A stretch of 64,000 bases of DNA. Origin: Pedobacter nutrimenti. Its GTDB lineage: Bacteria; Bacteroidota; Bacteroidia; Sphingobacteriales; Sphingobacteriaceae. Under the pieces are notes generated by a model that saw only the letters and a program-made list of their open reading frames with translations, was not told the DNA's origin and did not search any database. The DNA is taken from positions 124,001 to 188,000 of the forward strand of contig NZ_QKLU01000004.1 in the NCBI RefSeq assembly GCF_003208655.1. The letters are read 5' to 3'. The translations under genes were made by a program, and so were the position numbers. Below are positions 31,281 through 40,891 of this stretch, in pieces; within the stretch, counting starts at the first letter, position 1, and every line of letters starts with the position of its first letter.

Positions 31281-31309
31281 CAGGCCCTTCGGATAATCCG
31301 AAGGGCCTG
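31281..31309 (-). terminator. pgk terminator
   Basis: Perfect 13-bp GC-rich stem (31281-31293 with 31297-31309) with a 3-base loop. Read on the minus strand it is followed by TTTCTTTTTA. It separates pgk from the dcw cluster. Confidence 0.92.
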
Positions 31310-31351
31310 CCTTAAAATATAACTCTTAATTTAGTTATTTAACCTATAAGA

Positions 31352-32545
31352 CTAGGAATTAATCGCCTTAACACCAGGCAATTCCTTTCCTTCCATATAT
31401 TCGAGTAATGCACCACCGCCTGTAGACACATAACTCACCTGATCTTCCAGATTGAATTTGGCAATTGCAGCAGCAGAATCGCCACCCCCAATCAGGGAAA
31501 AAGCACCGTTATTTTGTGTCGCAGCAACAACCGCATCTGCAACAGCACGGGTTCCGTGTGCAAAATTATCCATTTCAAAAACGCCCATCGGGCCATTCCA
31601 CAATAAGGTCTTGGATTTTTCGATAATCCCCGAAAACAAAGCAATGGTCTTAGGACCAATATCCAGGCCCATCCATTCGGCCGGTATTTTGCCTGTATCT
31701 ACATCTTTTTTGGCTGCTTCATTGTCAAATTTATCAGCAATCACCGTATCAACCGGCAAAACCAGGTTCACCCCTTTAGCTTTTGCTTTTTCCAGCAATT
31801 CCAAACAAAGTTCCATACGGTCTGCCTCCAGCAAGGAAGTACCAATTTCGCCTCCCTGTGCTTTTGCAAAAGTATAAGCCATCCCACCACCAATAATCAG
31901 GTTATCGACCTTATCAAGCAGGCTTTCAATCAGTAAAATTTTATCTGAAACCTTTGCTCCGCCCATAATGGCTGTAAAAGGTTTCACCGCACCATGGTTT
32001 ACTTTTTCTGCGTTTTTTAACTCTTCGGCCATCAGGTAACCAAAGTACTTCGCCTCCGGAAAAAACTCGGCAATAATCGCTGTTGAAGCGTGTGCACGGT
32101 GTGCTGTACCAAAAGCATCATTTACATAAACATCCCCCAACGCAGCCAGTTTTTCGGCAAAAGCGCGGTCACCTTTTTCTTCTTCTTTATAAAAACGAAG
32201 GTTCTCCAGCAACAGCACTTGTCCTGGCTCCAGGTTTTTTGATTTTTCTACTGCAGACGCTCCGATGCAGTCATCGGCAAATTTTACTTCCAAATCCAGC
32301 ATTCTGGACAGGTCGCCCAAAATATGTTTTAAAGAATATTTGTTTTCAGGTCCGTCTTTAGGCCTTCCCAAATGCGACATCAGAATCACAGCCCCCCCAT
32401 CATTCAGAATTTTATTAATGGTTGGTAATGCAGCGCGCATCCTTTTGTCATCGGTAATGTTAAAATCTTTATCCAAAGGCACATTAAAATCCACCCGGAC
32501 AAGCGCTTTTTTATCCTTAAAATTGCATTGGTCAATCGTTTTCAT
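31352..32545 (-). CDS. pgk: Phosphoglycerate kinase
   Basis: 397 residues, normal length. [20 protein letters not shown] (about 17-36), [11 protein letters not shown] (about 58-68) and the C-terminal GGGDSAAAI are family signatures for 3-phosphoglycerate and nucleotide binding. It makes ATP in glycolysis, next to gap. It has its own promoter box (TATATTTG at 32632-32639) and terminator. Confidence 0.98.
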   Translation of the reverse strand: MKTIDQCNFKDKKALVRVDFNVPLDKDFNITDDKRMRAALPTINKILNDGGAVILMSHLGRPKDGPENKYSLKHILGDLSRMLDLEVKFADDCIGASAVEKSKNLEPGQVLLLENLRFYKEEEKGDRAFAEKLAALGDVYVNDAFGTAHRAHASTAIIAEFFPEAKYFGYLMAEELKNAEKVNHGAVKPFTAIMGGAKVSDKILLIESLLDKVDNLIIGGGMAYTFAKAQGGEIGTSLLEADRMELCLELLEKAKAKGVNLVLPVDTVIADKFDNEAAKKDVDTGKIPAEWMGLDIGPKTIALFSGIIEKSKTLLWNGPMGVFEMDNFAHGTRAVADAVVAATQNNGAFSLIGGGDSAAAIAKFNLEDQVSYVSTGGGALLEYMEGKELPGVKAINS

Positions 32546-32631
32546 CTGTTTATTTTTAGAGTTGTTTCAGCAGAAATCAGTTCAAAATTTTGTTTTCATC
32601 AACACCCACAGCAGTGCTGCGTGCATTGCAC

Positions 32632-32639
32632 CAAATATA
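32632..32639 (-). promoter_or_regulatory. pgk -7 promoter box (TATATTTG)
   Basis: Exact TAnnTTTG match on the minus strand, about 86 bases upstream of the pgk ATG, implying an untranslated leader of about 80 bases. A TTG lies 23 bases upstream of it (32663-32665), a possible but widely spaced -33 element. Confidence 0.6.
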
Positions 32640-32677
32640 AGAAGCATTCTTTGCGCTTGGCTCAACTATTACAAAAT

Positions 32678-33673
32678 TTAATCGTATTGTGCTGAAATCT
32701 TCACAATCAGGTCCACCAGTCTTGCAGAATAACCAGACTCGTTGTCGTACCAGCCCACCACTTTCACCAGATCACCAACAATAGAGGTCAGCTGTGCATC
32801 AAAAATGCAGGAATGCGGGTTATCCAGAATATCCACTGAAACAATGGGGTCCTCCGTATATTCCAGAACAGTGCTCATTTCATTGGAGGCTACTTTTTTA
32901 AAGGCCGCATTAATTTCTTCTATGGTTGCCTCCTTTTTGAGCAAGCAGGTAAAATCGGTTAAAGAACCGTTTAGTACCGGAACCCGGATACCTGCACCGC
33001 CCAGCTTACCTTCAAGGTGCGGAAAAACATGAGTGATGGCTTTAGCTGCGCCTGTTGTTGTGGGTATAATGGAGGCCGAGGCTGCCCTTGCCCTTCTCAG
33101 GTCTTTATGTGGCGCATCATGTAAATTCTGATCACCAGTCATGGAATGTACCGTGGTAATATAACCTTCTACAATCCCCCAGTTGTCATCCAGGACTTTG
33201 AGCATTGGCGCCACGTTATTGGTTGTACAGGATGCATTGGATAAAACCGGTGACTTCAGGTCTATTTCCCCATCATTTACCCCCAGGATCACCATCGGGA
33301 TGTCTTTATCACTGGCAGGCGCGGAAATCAGCACCTGTTTAGCACCGGCCGCCAAATGCAGGGAAGCCGCTGCCCTGGAGGTATGCTTGCCTGTTGACTC
33401 TACCACAACATCAATATTCAATGAAGCCCAGGGAAGTTCCGACGCATTTGGATTGGAATAAACCAGAATTCTTTTTCCATTAATAATTAAAGCATCCTCT
33501 TCAAAAGAAACACTACCCTTAAATCCTCTGTGAACAGTATCGTACTTAAACAGATGGGCCAGTGTTGCCGGACTGGCCAGGTCATTGATCGCTACAACGT
33601 CAATTCCTTTTTCCAGGGCCCCGCGTAAAAAGATACGACCGATCCTGCCAAAACCATTAATTGCTAGTTTCAT
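32678..33673 (-). CDS. gap: Glyceraldehyde-3-phosphate dehydrogenase
   Basis: 331 residues. INGFGRIGR (5-13) is the NAD-binding turn, and SNASCTTN holds the catalytic Cys149. It oxidises glyceraldehyde 3-phosphate in glycolysis and precedes pgk in the same direction with a 132-bp gap that carries a separate pgk promoter box. Confidence 0.98.
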   Translation of the reverse strand: MKLAINGFGRIGRIFLRGALEKGIDVVAINDLASPATLAHLFKYDTVHRGFKGSVSFEEDALIINGKRILVYSNPNASELPWASLNIDVVVESTGKHTSRAAASLHLAAGAKQVLISAPASDKDIPMVILGVNDGEIDLKSPVLSNASCTTNNVAPMLKVLDDNWGIVEGYITTVHSMTGDQNLHDAPHKDLRRARAASASIIPTTTGAAKAITHVFPHLEGKLGGAGIRVPVLNGSLTDFTCLLKKEATIEEINAAFKKVASNEMSTVLEYTEDPIVSVDILDNPHSCIFDAQLTSIVGDLVKVVGWYDNESGYSARLVDLIVKISAQYD

Positions 33674-33752
33674 TCTATTTTGCTTGTTTAACGCCCTAAA
33701 AAAAGCTTCATATTTTATACGGAAGCCTGTCTTAAGGTTTTTAGTCCTGGCG

Positions 33753-33760
33753 CAAAAGTA
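33753..33760 (-). promoter_or_regulatory. gap -7 promoter box (TACTTTTG)
   Basis: Exact TAnnTTTG match on the minus strand about 80 bases upstream of the gap ATG. Confidence 0.55.
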
Positions 33761-33833
33761 CCTATATTATACGTAGCAGAGGGAACTATTTGGAATTATA
33801 AATCCCTCGGGTGGAGTAGTTTTTACATTGATT

Positions 33834-34139
33834 TTACACCTTTTCCAGCTGGGCTTCTATCAGGCCCTTTAACTGGCCCGCCTGCACCACACCAGACTTT
33901 CTCCATTTGACCTCTCCTTTCTTAAAAAGGATCAAGGTTGGAACACTCTGAATCTGATAGGCTCTTGCCACAGCAGGGTTTTTATCAATATCTACTTTTA
34001 ATATGGTGGCCTGTTCACCGATCATCGCTTTTAACTGTTCGAGTATGGGCGCCATCATTTTACATGGACCACACCATTCTGCTGAGAAATCGACCAATAC
34101 CGGTTTTGCTGATTGTATATGTTCTGAAAAAGTTGCCAT
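33834..34139 (-). CDS. trxA: Thioredoxin
   Basis: 101 residues, single thioredoxin fold without signal peptide. The active site is WCGPCK (Cys23 and Cys26), and VPTLILF contains the cis-proline. It is a cytoplasmic disulfide reductant. It is divergent from nhaA and has no close partner on its strand; gap follows after 160 bp, with its own promoter box. Confidence 0.96.
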   Translation of the reverse strand: MATFSEHIQSAKPVLVDFSAEWCGPCKMMAPILEQLKAMIGEQATILKVDIDKNPAVARAYQIQSVPTLILFKKGEVKWRKSGVVQAGQLKGLIEAQLEKV

Positions 34140-34239
34140 TTTTTTTTCTATTTAATGCTATCCTTAGCAACAACAAATTTGGGTATTCTGTTTTAAAACA
34201 CAGAATTGCTTTAGCCCCGGCGCTTTTAATTTAAAACCG

Positions 34240-34247
34240 TAGTTTTG
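34240..34247 (+). promoter_or_regulatory. nhaA -7 promoter box (TAGTTTTG)
   Basis: Exact TAnnTTTG match 25 bases upstream of the nhaA ATG. Confidence 0.6.
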
Positions 34248-34272
34248 TAGATATACCGAAAATATACAGGTT

Positions 34273-35589
34273 ATGCAGAAATCCCCGATAGACAAAATTA
34301 TTGCGCCGGTTAGTAAATTCATTCACCTGGAATACACCAGCGGAATCATCCTGCTGGCCAGTGTTGTGGTGGCCATCATCTGGGCCAACTCTCCCTTTCA
34401 GGAATCCTACCACCACCTTTGGGAACTTCACCTGTCGGTGGGTTTTGACAAACATGTTTTCAATCAGCCCCTGCACATCTGGATCAATGATGGTTTAATG
34501 GCTATTTTCTTTTTTGTCATTGGACTTGAACTCAAAAGGGAATTTATGGATGGAGAACTTTCTTCTTTAAAAAAAGCTTCCCTGCCGATGATGGCAGCAT
34601 TGGGCGGAATGCTTGTGCCGGCCCTGCTTTATATTTTAATCAATAAAGGCTCCCAAAGCGAGCATGGCTGGGGAATTCCAATGGCCACAGATATTGCCTT
34701 TGCACTGGCCTTATTGTCTATAGCCGGAAAACACATCCCCGCTTCGGTTAAGGTATTTTTATCTGCACTGGCCGTTGCCGATGACCTGGGCGCCGTATTG
34801 GTGATTGCCTTTTTTTACAGTGGGGAACTGAATTTTATTCCCCTGGGCGTGGCTGGTTTGTTTTTAGTGATGATGACCATCGGCAATGCCATGGGCATAC
34901 GCAGTACTGCTTTTTACCTGCTGATGGGCCTGGTGGTCTGGATGGGGTTCCTGCTTTCAGGTGTCCATGCCACTATTGCCGGCGTACTGGTTGCCTTTAC
35001 CATTCCGGCCTCGACCAAAATAGATGAAGTTTTTTATGCCCTGAAGCTCCGTAAACTGGCTGCTGATTTTGAAGAAGAAGTACCCAATAACAGTAAACTG
35101 ACTACACCAAAACAGCATAAAACGATAGAAGAAGTTAAAAGCTTAAGTACAGCAGCAGAAACCCCGCTACAAAAAATTGAGTATGCCCTGCACCCCTGGG
35201 TAGCTTTTATCATTATGCCTCTGTTTGCCCTGGCCAATTCAGGTATGGTCATCGGCACGGACTTCTTTAGTGCCCTGCTCAATCCGGTCAGTATGGGGGT
35301 CGCCACAGGGCTTATTGTTGGCAAATTCACCGGGGTTTTACTTTTCACCTGGCTGATGGTTAAACTAAAAATTGCAAAACTGCCCCATCAGGCCAACTGG
35401 AGCCACATTACCGGAGTGGCCTTATTGGCAGGCGTGGGCTTCACCATGTCGCTTTTCATCAGCAACCTGGCTTTCAACAATGAAACCATGATTACCCAGG
35501 CCAAGTATGGCATCCTTCTGGCCTCAGTGCTGGCGGGTATTTTAGGAACCCTTGCTTTGAAAAGGACTTCAAAACCAAAACAGGCTTAG
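34273..35589 (+). CDS. nhaA: Na+/H+ antiporter NhaA
   Basis: 438 residues, about twelve transmembrane helices. The ion-binding Asp pair sits in LAVADDLGAVLVIA (about 172-185), and GLELKREFMDGEL (about 88-100) is the conserved pH-sensor region. It is about 50 residues longer than E. coli NhaA owing to a cytoplasmic insertion (about 263-300, KTPKQHKTIEEVK region). It exchanges Na+ for protons across the inner membrane. The aminotransferase gene follows after 31 bases, probably in the same transcript. Confidence 0.97.
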   Translation: MQKSPIDKIIAPVSKFIHLEYTSGIILLASVVVAIIWANSPFQESYHHLWELHLSVGFDKHVFNQPLHIWINDGLMAIFFFVIGLELKREFMDGELSSLKKASLPMMAALGGMLVPALLYILINKGSQSEHGWGIPMATDIAFALALLSIAGKHIPASVKVFLSALAVADDLGAVLVIAFFYSGELNFIPLGVAGLFLVMMTIGNAMGIRSTAFYLLMGLVVWMGFLLSGVHATIAGVLVAFTIPASTKIDEVFYALKLRKLAADFEEEVPNNSKLTTPKQHKTIEEVKSLSTAAETPLQKIEYALHPWVAFIIMPLFALANSGMVIGTDFFSALLNPVSMGVATGLIVGKFTGVLLFTWLMVKLKIAKLPHQANWSHITGVALLAGVGFTMSLFISNLAFNNETMITQAKYGILLASVLAGILGTLALKRTSKPKQA

Positions 35590-35620
35590 ACCAACTTCAT
35601 GTATTTGAATTTATTTAACA

Positions 35621-36805
35621 ATGATCAGTAATAAACAACTTTTTCTACTCAATAACGCACAAACCTCCACCAGCCCAAATTTGCTGGAAATTGATTATGC
35701 AGAAGGAATTTACCTCTATGACCGGGATAAAAAACCTTATGTAGACCTGGTTTCCGGTTTTGCCGTCAGCAATGTCGGGCACCGGCACCCAAAGGTCGTT
35801 GAGGCCATTAAAGCGCAACTCGATAAATACATGCACCTGACCGTTTACGGAGAATATGTACAAACACCTATGGTTCTGTTTGCCCAGAAACTGGTCTCTG
35901 TGCTGCCCGGCAACCTAAACAATGTCTACTTTGTAAATTCAGGTGCAGAAGCTACAGAAGGGGCTTTAAAGCTGGCTAAAAGATATACTGGCAGGAGCGG
36001 TATTATTTCCTGCTACCACTCTTACCATGGAAGTACACATGGGGCCTTGAGTGTAATGGGAAATGAAACCTACAAACAGGCTTACCGACCGCTTCTTCCT
36101 GATGTACAGTTTATACATTTTAATGAAGAAAAGGACCTCGAATTCATTACAGAAGATACCGCTTGCGTCATTCTGGAAACCATACAGGGAGAAGCCGGAA
36201 TCAGGGTGCCCAGCCAGGACTATATGATCCGTTTGCGTGAGCGTTGCAGCCAAATGGGCGCCCTGTTGATCCTGGATGAAATTCAGGCTGCTTTTGGACG
36301 TAGCGGAAAACTCTTTGCCTTTGAAAATTTCAGGATTGAGCCCGATATCCTTTTACTCGCCAAAGCCCTTGGGGGCGGCATGCCTATGGGCGCATTCATT
36401 GCCAATAAAGAAGTAATGGGCGTACTTAAAGAAAACCCCATCCTGGGCCACATCACCACTTTTGGCGGGCATCCGGTTTCCTGCAGTGCAGGCCTTGCCA
36501 GCCTGGAGGTCATTCTGGAAGAGGAACTCCTGAAAACTGTAGCGGCCAAATCGGAATTGTTCCGGACCCTGCTGGTCCACCCGCTGATCAGGGAAGTACG
36601 TGGCATGGGACTGATGCTGGGCATCCAGCTGGACAGCTTTCAGCAGGTAGAAAGCCTCAGCCGGCTTTGCCGGGAACGCGGCGTGGTCATTGACTGGTTT
36701 CTGCATTGCGAAACCGCCATGCGGATTGCCCCTCCATTGATCATCAGCGAAGAAGAAATCCGTAAAGTATGCACAATCATCCTTAAAGCACTGGATGAAA
36801 TTTAA
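35621..36805 (+). CDS. Class III PLP-dependent aminotransferase (acetylornithine/aspartate aminotransferase family)
   Basis: 394 residues, fold-type I class III. VNSGAEATEGALKLAKRYTGR (about 106-126) binds the PLP phosphate, LILDEIQAAFGRSG (about 212-225) carries the pyridine-contacting Asp, and the Schiff-base lysine is in LLAKALGGGMPMGAF (about 246-260). Family members act on acetylornithine, ornithine or 4-aminobutyrate. No arginine biosynthesis genes are nearby, so argD is not assigned. It lies downstream of nhaA and is convergent with the histidine kinase, with only 6 bp between the stops. Confidence 0.9.
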   Translation: MISNKQLFLLNNAQTSTSPNLLEIDYAEGIYLYDRDKKPYVDLVSGFAVSNVGHRHPKVVEAIKAQLDKYMHLTVYGEYVQTPMVLFAQKLVSVLPGNLNNVYFVNSGAEATEGALKLAKRYTGRSGIISCYHSYHGSTHGALSVMGNETYKQAYRPLLPDVQFIHFNEEKDLEFITEDTACVILETIQGEAGIRVPSQDYMIRLRERCSQMGALLILDEIQAAFGRSGKLFAFENFRIEPDILLLAKALGGGMPMGAFIANKEVMGVLKENPILGHITTFGGHPVSCSAGLASLEVILEEELLKTVAAKSELFRTLLVHPLIREVRGMGLMLGIQLDSFQQVESLSRLCRERGVVIDWFLHCETAMRIAPPLIISEEEIRKVCTIILKALDEI

Positions 36806-36811
36806 AACGCC

Positions 36812-38566
36812 TTAATCTGCTATAGGCAGGGAGAAACAAAACCTGCTGCCTTCGCCTATAGCACTTTCTACCCAGATCTTTCCGTGTTCTGCTTCAATAA
36901 AATCTTTGGAAATGGCCAGCCCCAAACCAGAACCCGATTTATTGTTTCCATCAGTAGGTACCTGAAAATAACGGTCAAACAAACGTTGCTGATACTTGTC
37001 TTCTATTCCTTTCCCAAAATCCTTTACTGAAAACTCCACATTTTGTCCGATCTGCAGCACCTGGATCACCACCTTGGATTTTTCCGGACTATACCTGAGG
37101 GCATTGGACAGAAAATTAATCAGCACCCAGGCGGTTTTTTCCACATCGGCATAAACAGAAGGCAAGAGGTTTTTACTCACCAGCTCCAGTTGTATGGCTT
37201 TTTGTTCTGCCTGTAATTTGACCGATTCAAGTGCGTAATCTGCAATTTTCCGGGGATCAGATTTCACAAAATTCAGTTGCAGGTTTCCGGTTTCCACCTG
37301 CGCAAGGTCCAGCAGTTCGCTTGTAATTTTCAGCAATCTGTCGCTGTCTTCACTAATGTGTTCAACCAGTTCTGTCTGTTCTTTATTCATCACACCAACC
37401 CTATCGTCCTTAAGCAATTTAAGACTCATTTTTATCGAGGAAAGAGGCGTTTTCAACTCATGGGAAACGGTGGCAATAAAATTTGTTTTGGCTTCATCGA
37501 GTTCCTTAAACTGGGTAATGTTTTTCAGGATATATACCTTACCTGCAGATTTTCCAGCAGCAAACAACACATTGTTTTCCTGGTCATCGAAATTCGGGAT
37601 CACAATTTCACGGCTTTCCAGCTGAAAATAAGATTCTTTTTCATCTGCATAAATTTTCAGATGGTTATCTTTCTGACTGTTATTTAAAATACGGTTCAAG
37701 AGCTCATTTTTTCTGGCCAGTTCTGTTGCATTCTGGCCAATCACCTGTTGTGGGTTCAGGTTGATCAGTAATCCGGCCACTTTATTAAAAAACAGTACTT
37801 CCTGTTTTTCATTTAAGCCCACAATCGCATCGTCCATCTGCTCGATAATCGCCTCTATCCGGAGTTTTTCTGATTTAATTTCTGCCAGTTTACTGTTTTC
37901 CCATTGGTTTAACTGTTTGGCCATACCATTAAACGCCGCAGCAAGTTCCGAGAATTCATCATTATTGTGAAATTCCAGTCTTTGTTTGTAGTTCTTTTTA
38001 CTGATTTCTCTAATCGCTTCTGTAAATTCCTGCAAAGGATTGGCCACAAAACCAGGAAAATTAACAATAAAACTAAACAGGATCAGAAAACTGATTGAAG
38101 CGGCAAAGACCAGGTAAATCGTCGCTTTGGATACTGAAGCCTGTGCCGCATCATTTTTACGGACAATGGCCTGCATATTGACCTCTTCTATAGTGCGAAG
38201 CTGCGCCCTGATGGTCCTTTGGGCAGCCGATTGCTGTGCTATAGTACTTCCAGGGCCGGTCATTTGCTGGTAGGCTGCATTTAATGCGGTGACCGCTTCT
38301 CCTTCCCCCTTTTCCGTTACATTTTTCTGTTCAAGGTCCAGCTGTTTTGCAAAAGCCGTTTTGACCTCTTGCGTCAACGGCAGGTCATGCTCATCAAGCA
38401 GGGTGCGCATGGCCCCCGTGTATTTAAGGGTTTTGTAATTGTCTTTAAGGATCACTTTTGCACTGCCAGAAATTTCATTCAGGTAAAACAGCGAAACAGC
38501 TCCAAAGAAGAGTACCACCACGAACAGGAATCCGAATCCGAGACGGAGTTTGGTTTTAATCTTCAT
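36812..38566 (-). CDS. Membrane sensor histidine kinase, partner of the KdpD sensor fragment
   Basis: 584 residues: transmembrane helix (about 9-29), periplasmic helical sensor (about 30-148), second transmembrane helix (about 149-170), HAMP (about 172-225), PAS-like (about 235-355), HisKA with phospho-acceptor His369 in VSHELKTPLSS, then HATPase_c with NFLSNALRYSP and GSGLGLAISKDFIEAEHG. It lies 30 bases after the kdpD fragment and is last in the Kdp operon, so it may supply the kinase that this KdpD lacks. No KdpE-type regulator is adjacent on this side; candidates lie at 48631 and 49328. The partnership is inferred. Confidence 0.93.
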   Translation of the reverse strand: MKIKTKLRLGFGFLFVVVLFFGAVSLFYLNEISGSAKVILKDNYKTLKYTGAMRTLLDEHDLPLTQEVKTAFAKQLDLEQKNVTEKGEGEAVTALNAAYQQMTGPGSTIAQQSAAQRTIRAQLRTIEEVNMQAIVRKNDAAQASVSKATIYLVFAASISFLILFSFIVNFPGFVANPLQEFTEAIREISKKNYKQRLEFHNNDEFSELAAAFNGMAKQLNQWENSKLAEIKSEKLRIEAIIEQMDDAIVGLNEKQEVLFFNKVAGLLINLNPQQVIGQNATELARKNELLNRILNNSQKDNHLKIYADEKESYFQLESREIVIPNFDDQENNVLFAAGKSAGKVYILKNITQFKELDEAKTNFIATVSHELKTPLSSIKMSLKLLKDDRVGVMNKEQTELVEHISEDSDRLLKITSELLDLAQVETGNLQLNFVKSDPRKIADYALESVKLQAEQKAIQLELVSKNLLPSVYADVEKTAWVLINFLSNALRYSPEKSKVVIQVLQIGQNVEFSVKDFGKGIEDKYQQRLFDRYFQVPTDGNNKSGSGLGLAISKDFIEAEHGKIWVESAIGEGSRFCFSLPIAD

Positions 38567-38596
38567 TTTATTTATAAATTAATAGAGGGTTTAAAA

Positions 38597-39724
38597 TTAG
38601 CTTAATATCACCAGATCGGTATCCCTTGCAGCAATACTTCGCAAAAGTTTACCAAAAATTGCCGTTCGCATAATGACCTGAAAAAGGTTCAAATGCGGTT
38701 TTCCGATGCAAATTGTTGTAATTTCCTTTTCTTCGGCAATTTTAATAATCGTTTGCGTGACATCCTCACTTTTAATTTTCAACACTTCCGCACCAAGTTC
38801 AGTAGCCAGTTTAAAATTATTGATCAGGTGCCGTTGTTTATCCAGTTTGATCCGGTCTCCACTTTCCGAACTGCTTTGCACATACAGCACAATCCATGGC
38901 GAACGGTAATATGAAGCCAGCCTGGCTGTTTTGCGGATTACCACTTTGGCGGTATCCGCGTTCGAAGAAATACAGGCCAAAAAACGCTCAGAACGAAGTT
39001 TAATTTGTTTTGGGACCTCTACACTGATTTTTCTTTCCACCTGGTGCGCCACTTCTTTCAAGGCAAGTTCCCGGAGCTGCAAAATACGTTCGGGTTGAAA
39101 AAAATTCCCCAGGGCCGTTTCTATTTTACTTTTATCATAAATTTTCCCCTCCTTTAGGCGGGTCACCAGTTCATCGGCAGTGAGGTCAATATTGACAATC
39201 TCATCTGCGATTTCCAGTATTTTATCCGGTATCCTTTCAGTAACAGAAACACCGGTAATGTGTTCAATTTCTTCATTGATACTCTCCAGATGTTGGATAT
39301 TCACGGCCGAAATGACATTTACCCCTGCATCCAGAAGGTCAAAAACATCCTGCCAGCGTTTCGCATTTTTACTGCCTTCGGCATTGGTATGTGCCAGTTC
39401 GTCCACCACCACCACATCAGGATGAATGTTCAATATACTTTGAAGGTCCATCTCTTCAAGCTCTTTTCCCCGGTAGAATATTCTTCTGCGGGGAATAACA
39501 GGTAATCCTTCGAGCAAAGCATGGGTTTCCGCACGATTATGGGTTTCGATGTATCCAATTTGCACATTTACCCCGCTTCGGAGCAGCGCATGTGCCTCCT
39601 GGAGCATACGATAAGTTTTACCTACACCGGCACTCATGCCGATGTAGATTTTTAATTTTCCAGTCCTCGACTTTTTGATCAGATCAAGGAACTTACGTAC
39701 GGAAGCATCTTTGTTGTCGTCCAT
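38597..39724 (-). CDS. kdpD: KdpD N-terminal sensor protein lacking the kinase domain
   Basis: 375 residues against about 890 for E. coli KdpD. It has the KdpD sensor domain with Walker A GMSAGVGKT (29-37) and Walker B-like VVVVDELAHTN (104-114), then a universal-stress-protein domain (about 245-375). It stops there: no transmembrane block, HisKA or HATPase. The end is clean and the next gene is a complete kinase, so this looks like a stable split arrangement rather than decay. In E. coli this region senses K+/ATP and osmotic state and modulates kinase/phosphatase balance. It lies 14 bases after the porin gene. Confidence 0.93.
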   Translation of the reverse strand: MDDNKDASVRKFLDLIKKSRTGKLKIYIGMSAGVGKTYRMLQEAHALLRSGVNVQIGYIETHNRAETHALLEGLPVIPRRRIFYRGKELEEMDLQSILNIHPDVVVVDELAHTNAEGSKNAKRWQDVFDLLDAGVNVISAVNIQHLESINEEIEHITGVSVTERIPDKILEIADEIVNIDLTADELVTRLKEGKIYDKSKIETALGNFFQPERILQLRELALKEVAHQVERKISVEVPKQIKLRSERFLACISSNADTAKVVIRKTARLASYYRSPWIVLYVQSSSESGDRIKLDKQRHLINNFKLATELGAEVLKIKSEDVTQTIIKIAEEKEITTICIGKPHLNLFQVIMRTAIFGKLLRSIAARDTDLVILS

Positions 39725-39738
39725 TTTATTTTTTTCCG

Positions 39739-40809
39739 CTAAAATGATACCGCAATACTGGCGGTGACCAAAGCACTATAATTTACAGGATTTTTATCTC
39801 TTATAAAAATTTTATCCTTACTGTTATACAACTTTCCTTCCAGTCTGACCACTGCATTAGACACTGGTGAATAGTCAAGGTTTAGTGAATAACCAGTTGT
39901 TTTAAAACCATTGGGTGTACTTACCGGAATAAAGATCCCGTCTTTATCTTTGTAATATTCTGCCCTTGCGGCAACTGCCCATTGCGGGTTAAATTTATAC
40001 TGGGCAATAGCCACAGGAGAAATGACCTGACTGCGCTCCGAGCTGCCTTTTGTTTTTTGCTGGGTGCCATAGTCCAGACCAAGCGTTACCCCAAAATGAT
40101 CATTTACCTGGTAAATTCCGTACAGGTTGTGATAGAACCTGGTTACAGCCACAGAATCGGCCCCTTCTTTACCCAGATAATTGCTGTAGTTAACGGTAAT
40201 TTTTTCTACCGGTTTCCAGGTCAACTGAACTCCGCCTGCCGGCTTGTTGTTGTTGTTTTGTCGGCTGATCCTTTGCCAGCCGTTCAGGTACAACAGTACC
40301 GCTGTAAATTTACCATCTGGTGTACCATAGGTTAATTTTGCACCAGATTCAAAATAAGGTGTATTTTCTGAAGAAATGTTCCTGGTCAGCACCCAGCAAT
40401 CTTTAGAAATGGCGCTCTCAAAACCAATGTGCGAAGAAAAGATACCCGCATCCAGCCATAAGTTTTGAGATTTAGACAATTTAATCCCTGCATTGGCTTC
40501 ATAAATGTTTTTCAACACGCCTGGTTCGGCCGCTAAATTGGCATTGGCATAAGTTCCTGCCATGACCGCTACATTGGCCCTGATGTTTCCACTATCGTAA
40601 TTGGCTTTAATAAAGGCCAGGTTTAAGTTCACTTCATTATGTCTGTTGTGCGAATAAATAAATCCTGGCCTGTTGTGATCTGCCGGTTTGTTAAAATCAT
40701 AACCATAATAGGCTTCTACATAACCTGAAACCTTAATTTTAGGTTGTTCCTGGGCAAATAGGTTCCCTGTCGCAGCAAATGCTGCAATAATCAATATGAA
40801 TTTTTTCAT
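39739..40809 (-). CDS. Outer-membrane beta-barrel porin in the kdp operon
   Basis: About 356 residues from the ATG at 40809; the longer frame starting at 40845 lacks a proper signal sequence. The signal peptide MKKFILIIAAFAATGNLFAQ (1-20) is followed by alternating beta-strands with aromatic girdles and a terminal Phe, typical of a porin-like barrel. It probably makes a channel for K+ or other small solutes across the outer membrane, but specificity is unknown. It lies between kdpC and kdpD on the same strand, separated from kdpC by 82 bp that contain a hairpin. Confidence 0.85.
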   Translation of the reverse strand: MKKFILIIAAFAATGNLFAQEQPKIKVSGYVEAYYGYDFNKPADHNRPGFIYSHNRHNEVNLNLAFIKANYDSGNIRANVAVMAGTYANANLAAEPGVLKNIYEANAGIKLSKSQNLWLDAGIFSSHIGFESAISKDCWVLTRNISSENTPYFESGAKLTYGTPDGKFTAVLLYLNGWQRISRQNNNNKPAGGVQLTWKPVEKITVNYSNYLGKEGADSVAVTRFYHNLYGIYQVNDHFGVTLGLDYGTQQKTKGSSERSQVISPVAIAQYKFNPQWAVAARAEYYKDKDGIFIPVSTPNGFKTTGYSLNLDYSPVSNAVVRLEGKLYNSKDKIFIRDKNPVNYSALVTASIAVSF

Positions 40810-40837
40810 GTATTTTTTTTCTGAAGAGATCCTGTGA

Positions 40838-40879
40838 AAAGCCACCCCCTGGTTGGCAAACGCATAACAGGGTGGCTTT
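40838..40879 (-). terminator. Intercistronic hairpin between kdpC and the porin gene
   Basis: Ten-bp GC-rich stem (40838-40847 with 40870-40879) with a 22-base loop and a short U tract (TTTTC) on the minus strand. It may partly terminate or stabilise the kdpFABC message and so lower expression of the porin and sensor genes. Confidence 0.55.
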
Positions 40880-40891
40880 CCCGGATATTTT

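Noticed and set aside
35621..36805. Assignment of argD to the class III aminotransferase
   Set aside because: There are no arginine genes nearby, and the family includes several substrate specificities that cannot be separated by eye.
38597..39724. Short kdpD as a pseudogene
   Set aside because: The frame is intact, the Walker motifs are kept, and it is followed within 30 bases by a complete kinase gene, so a split system is more likely than decay.
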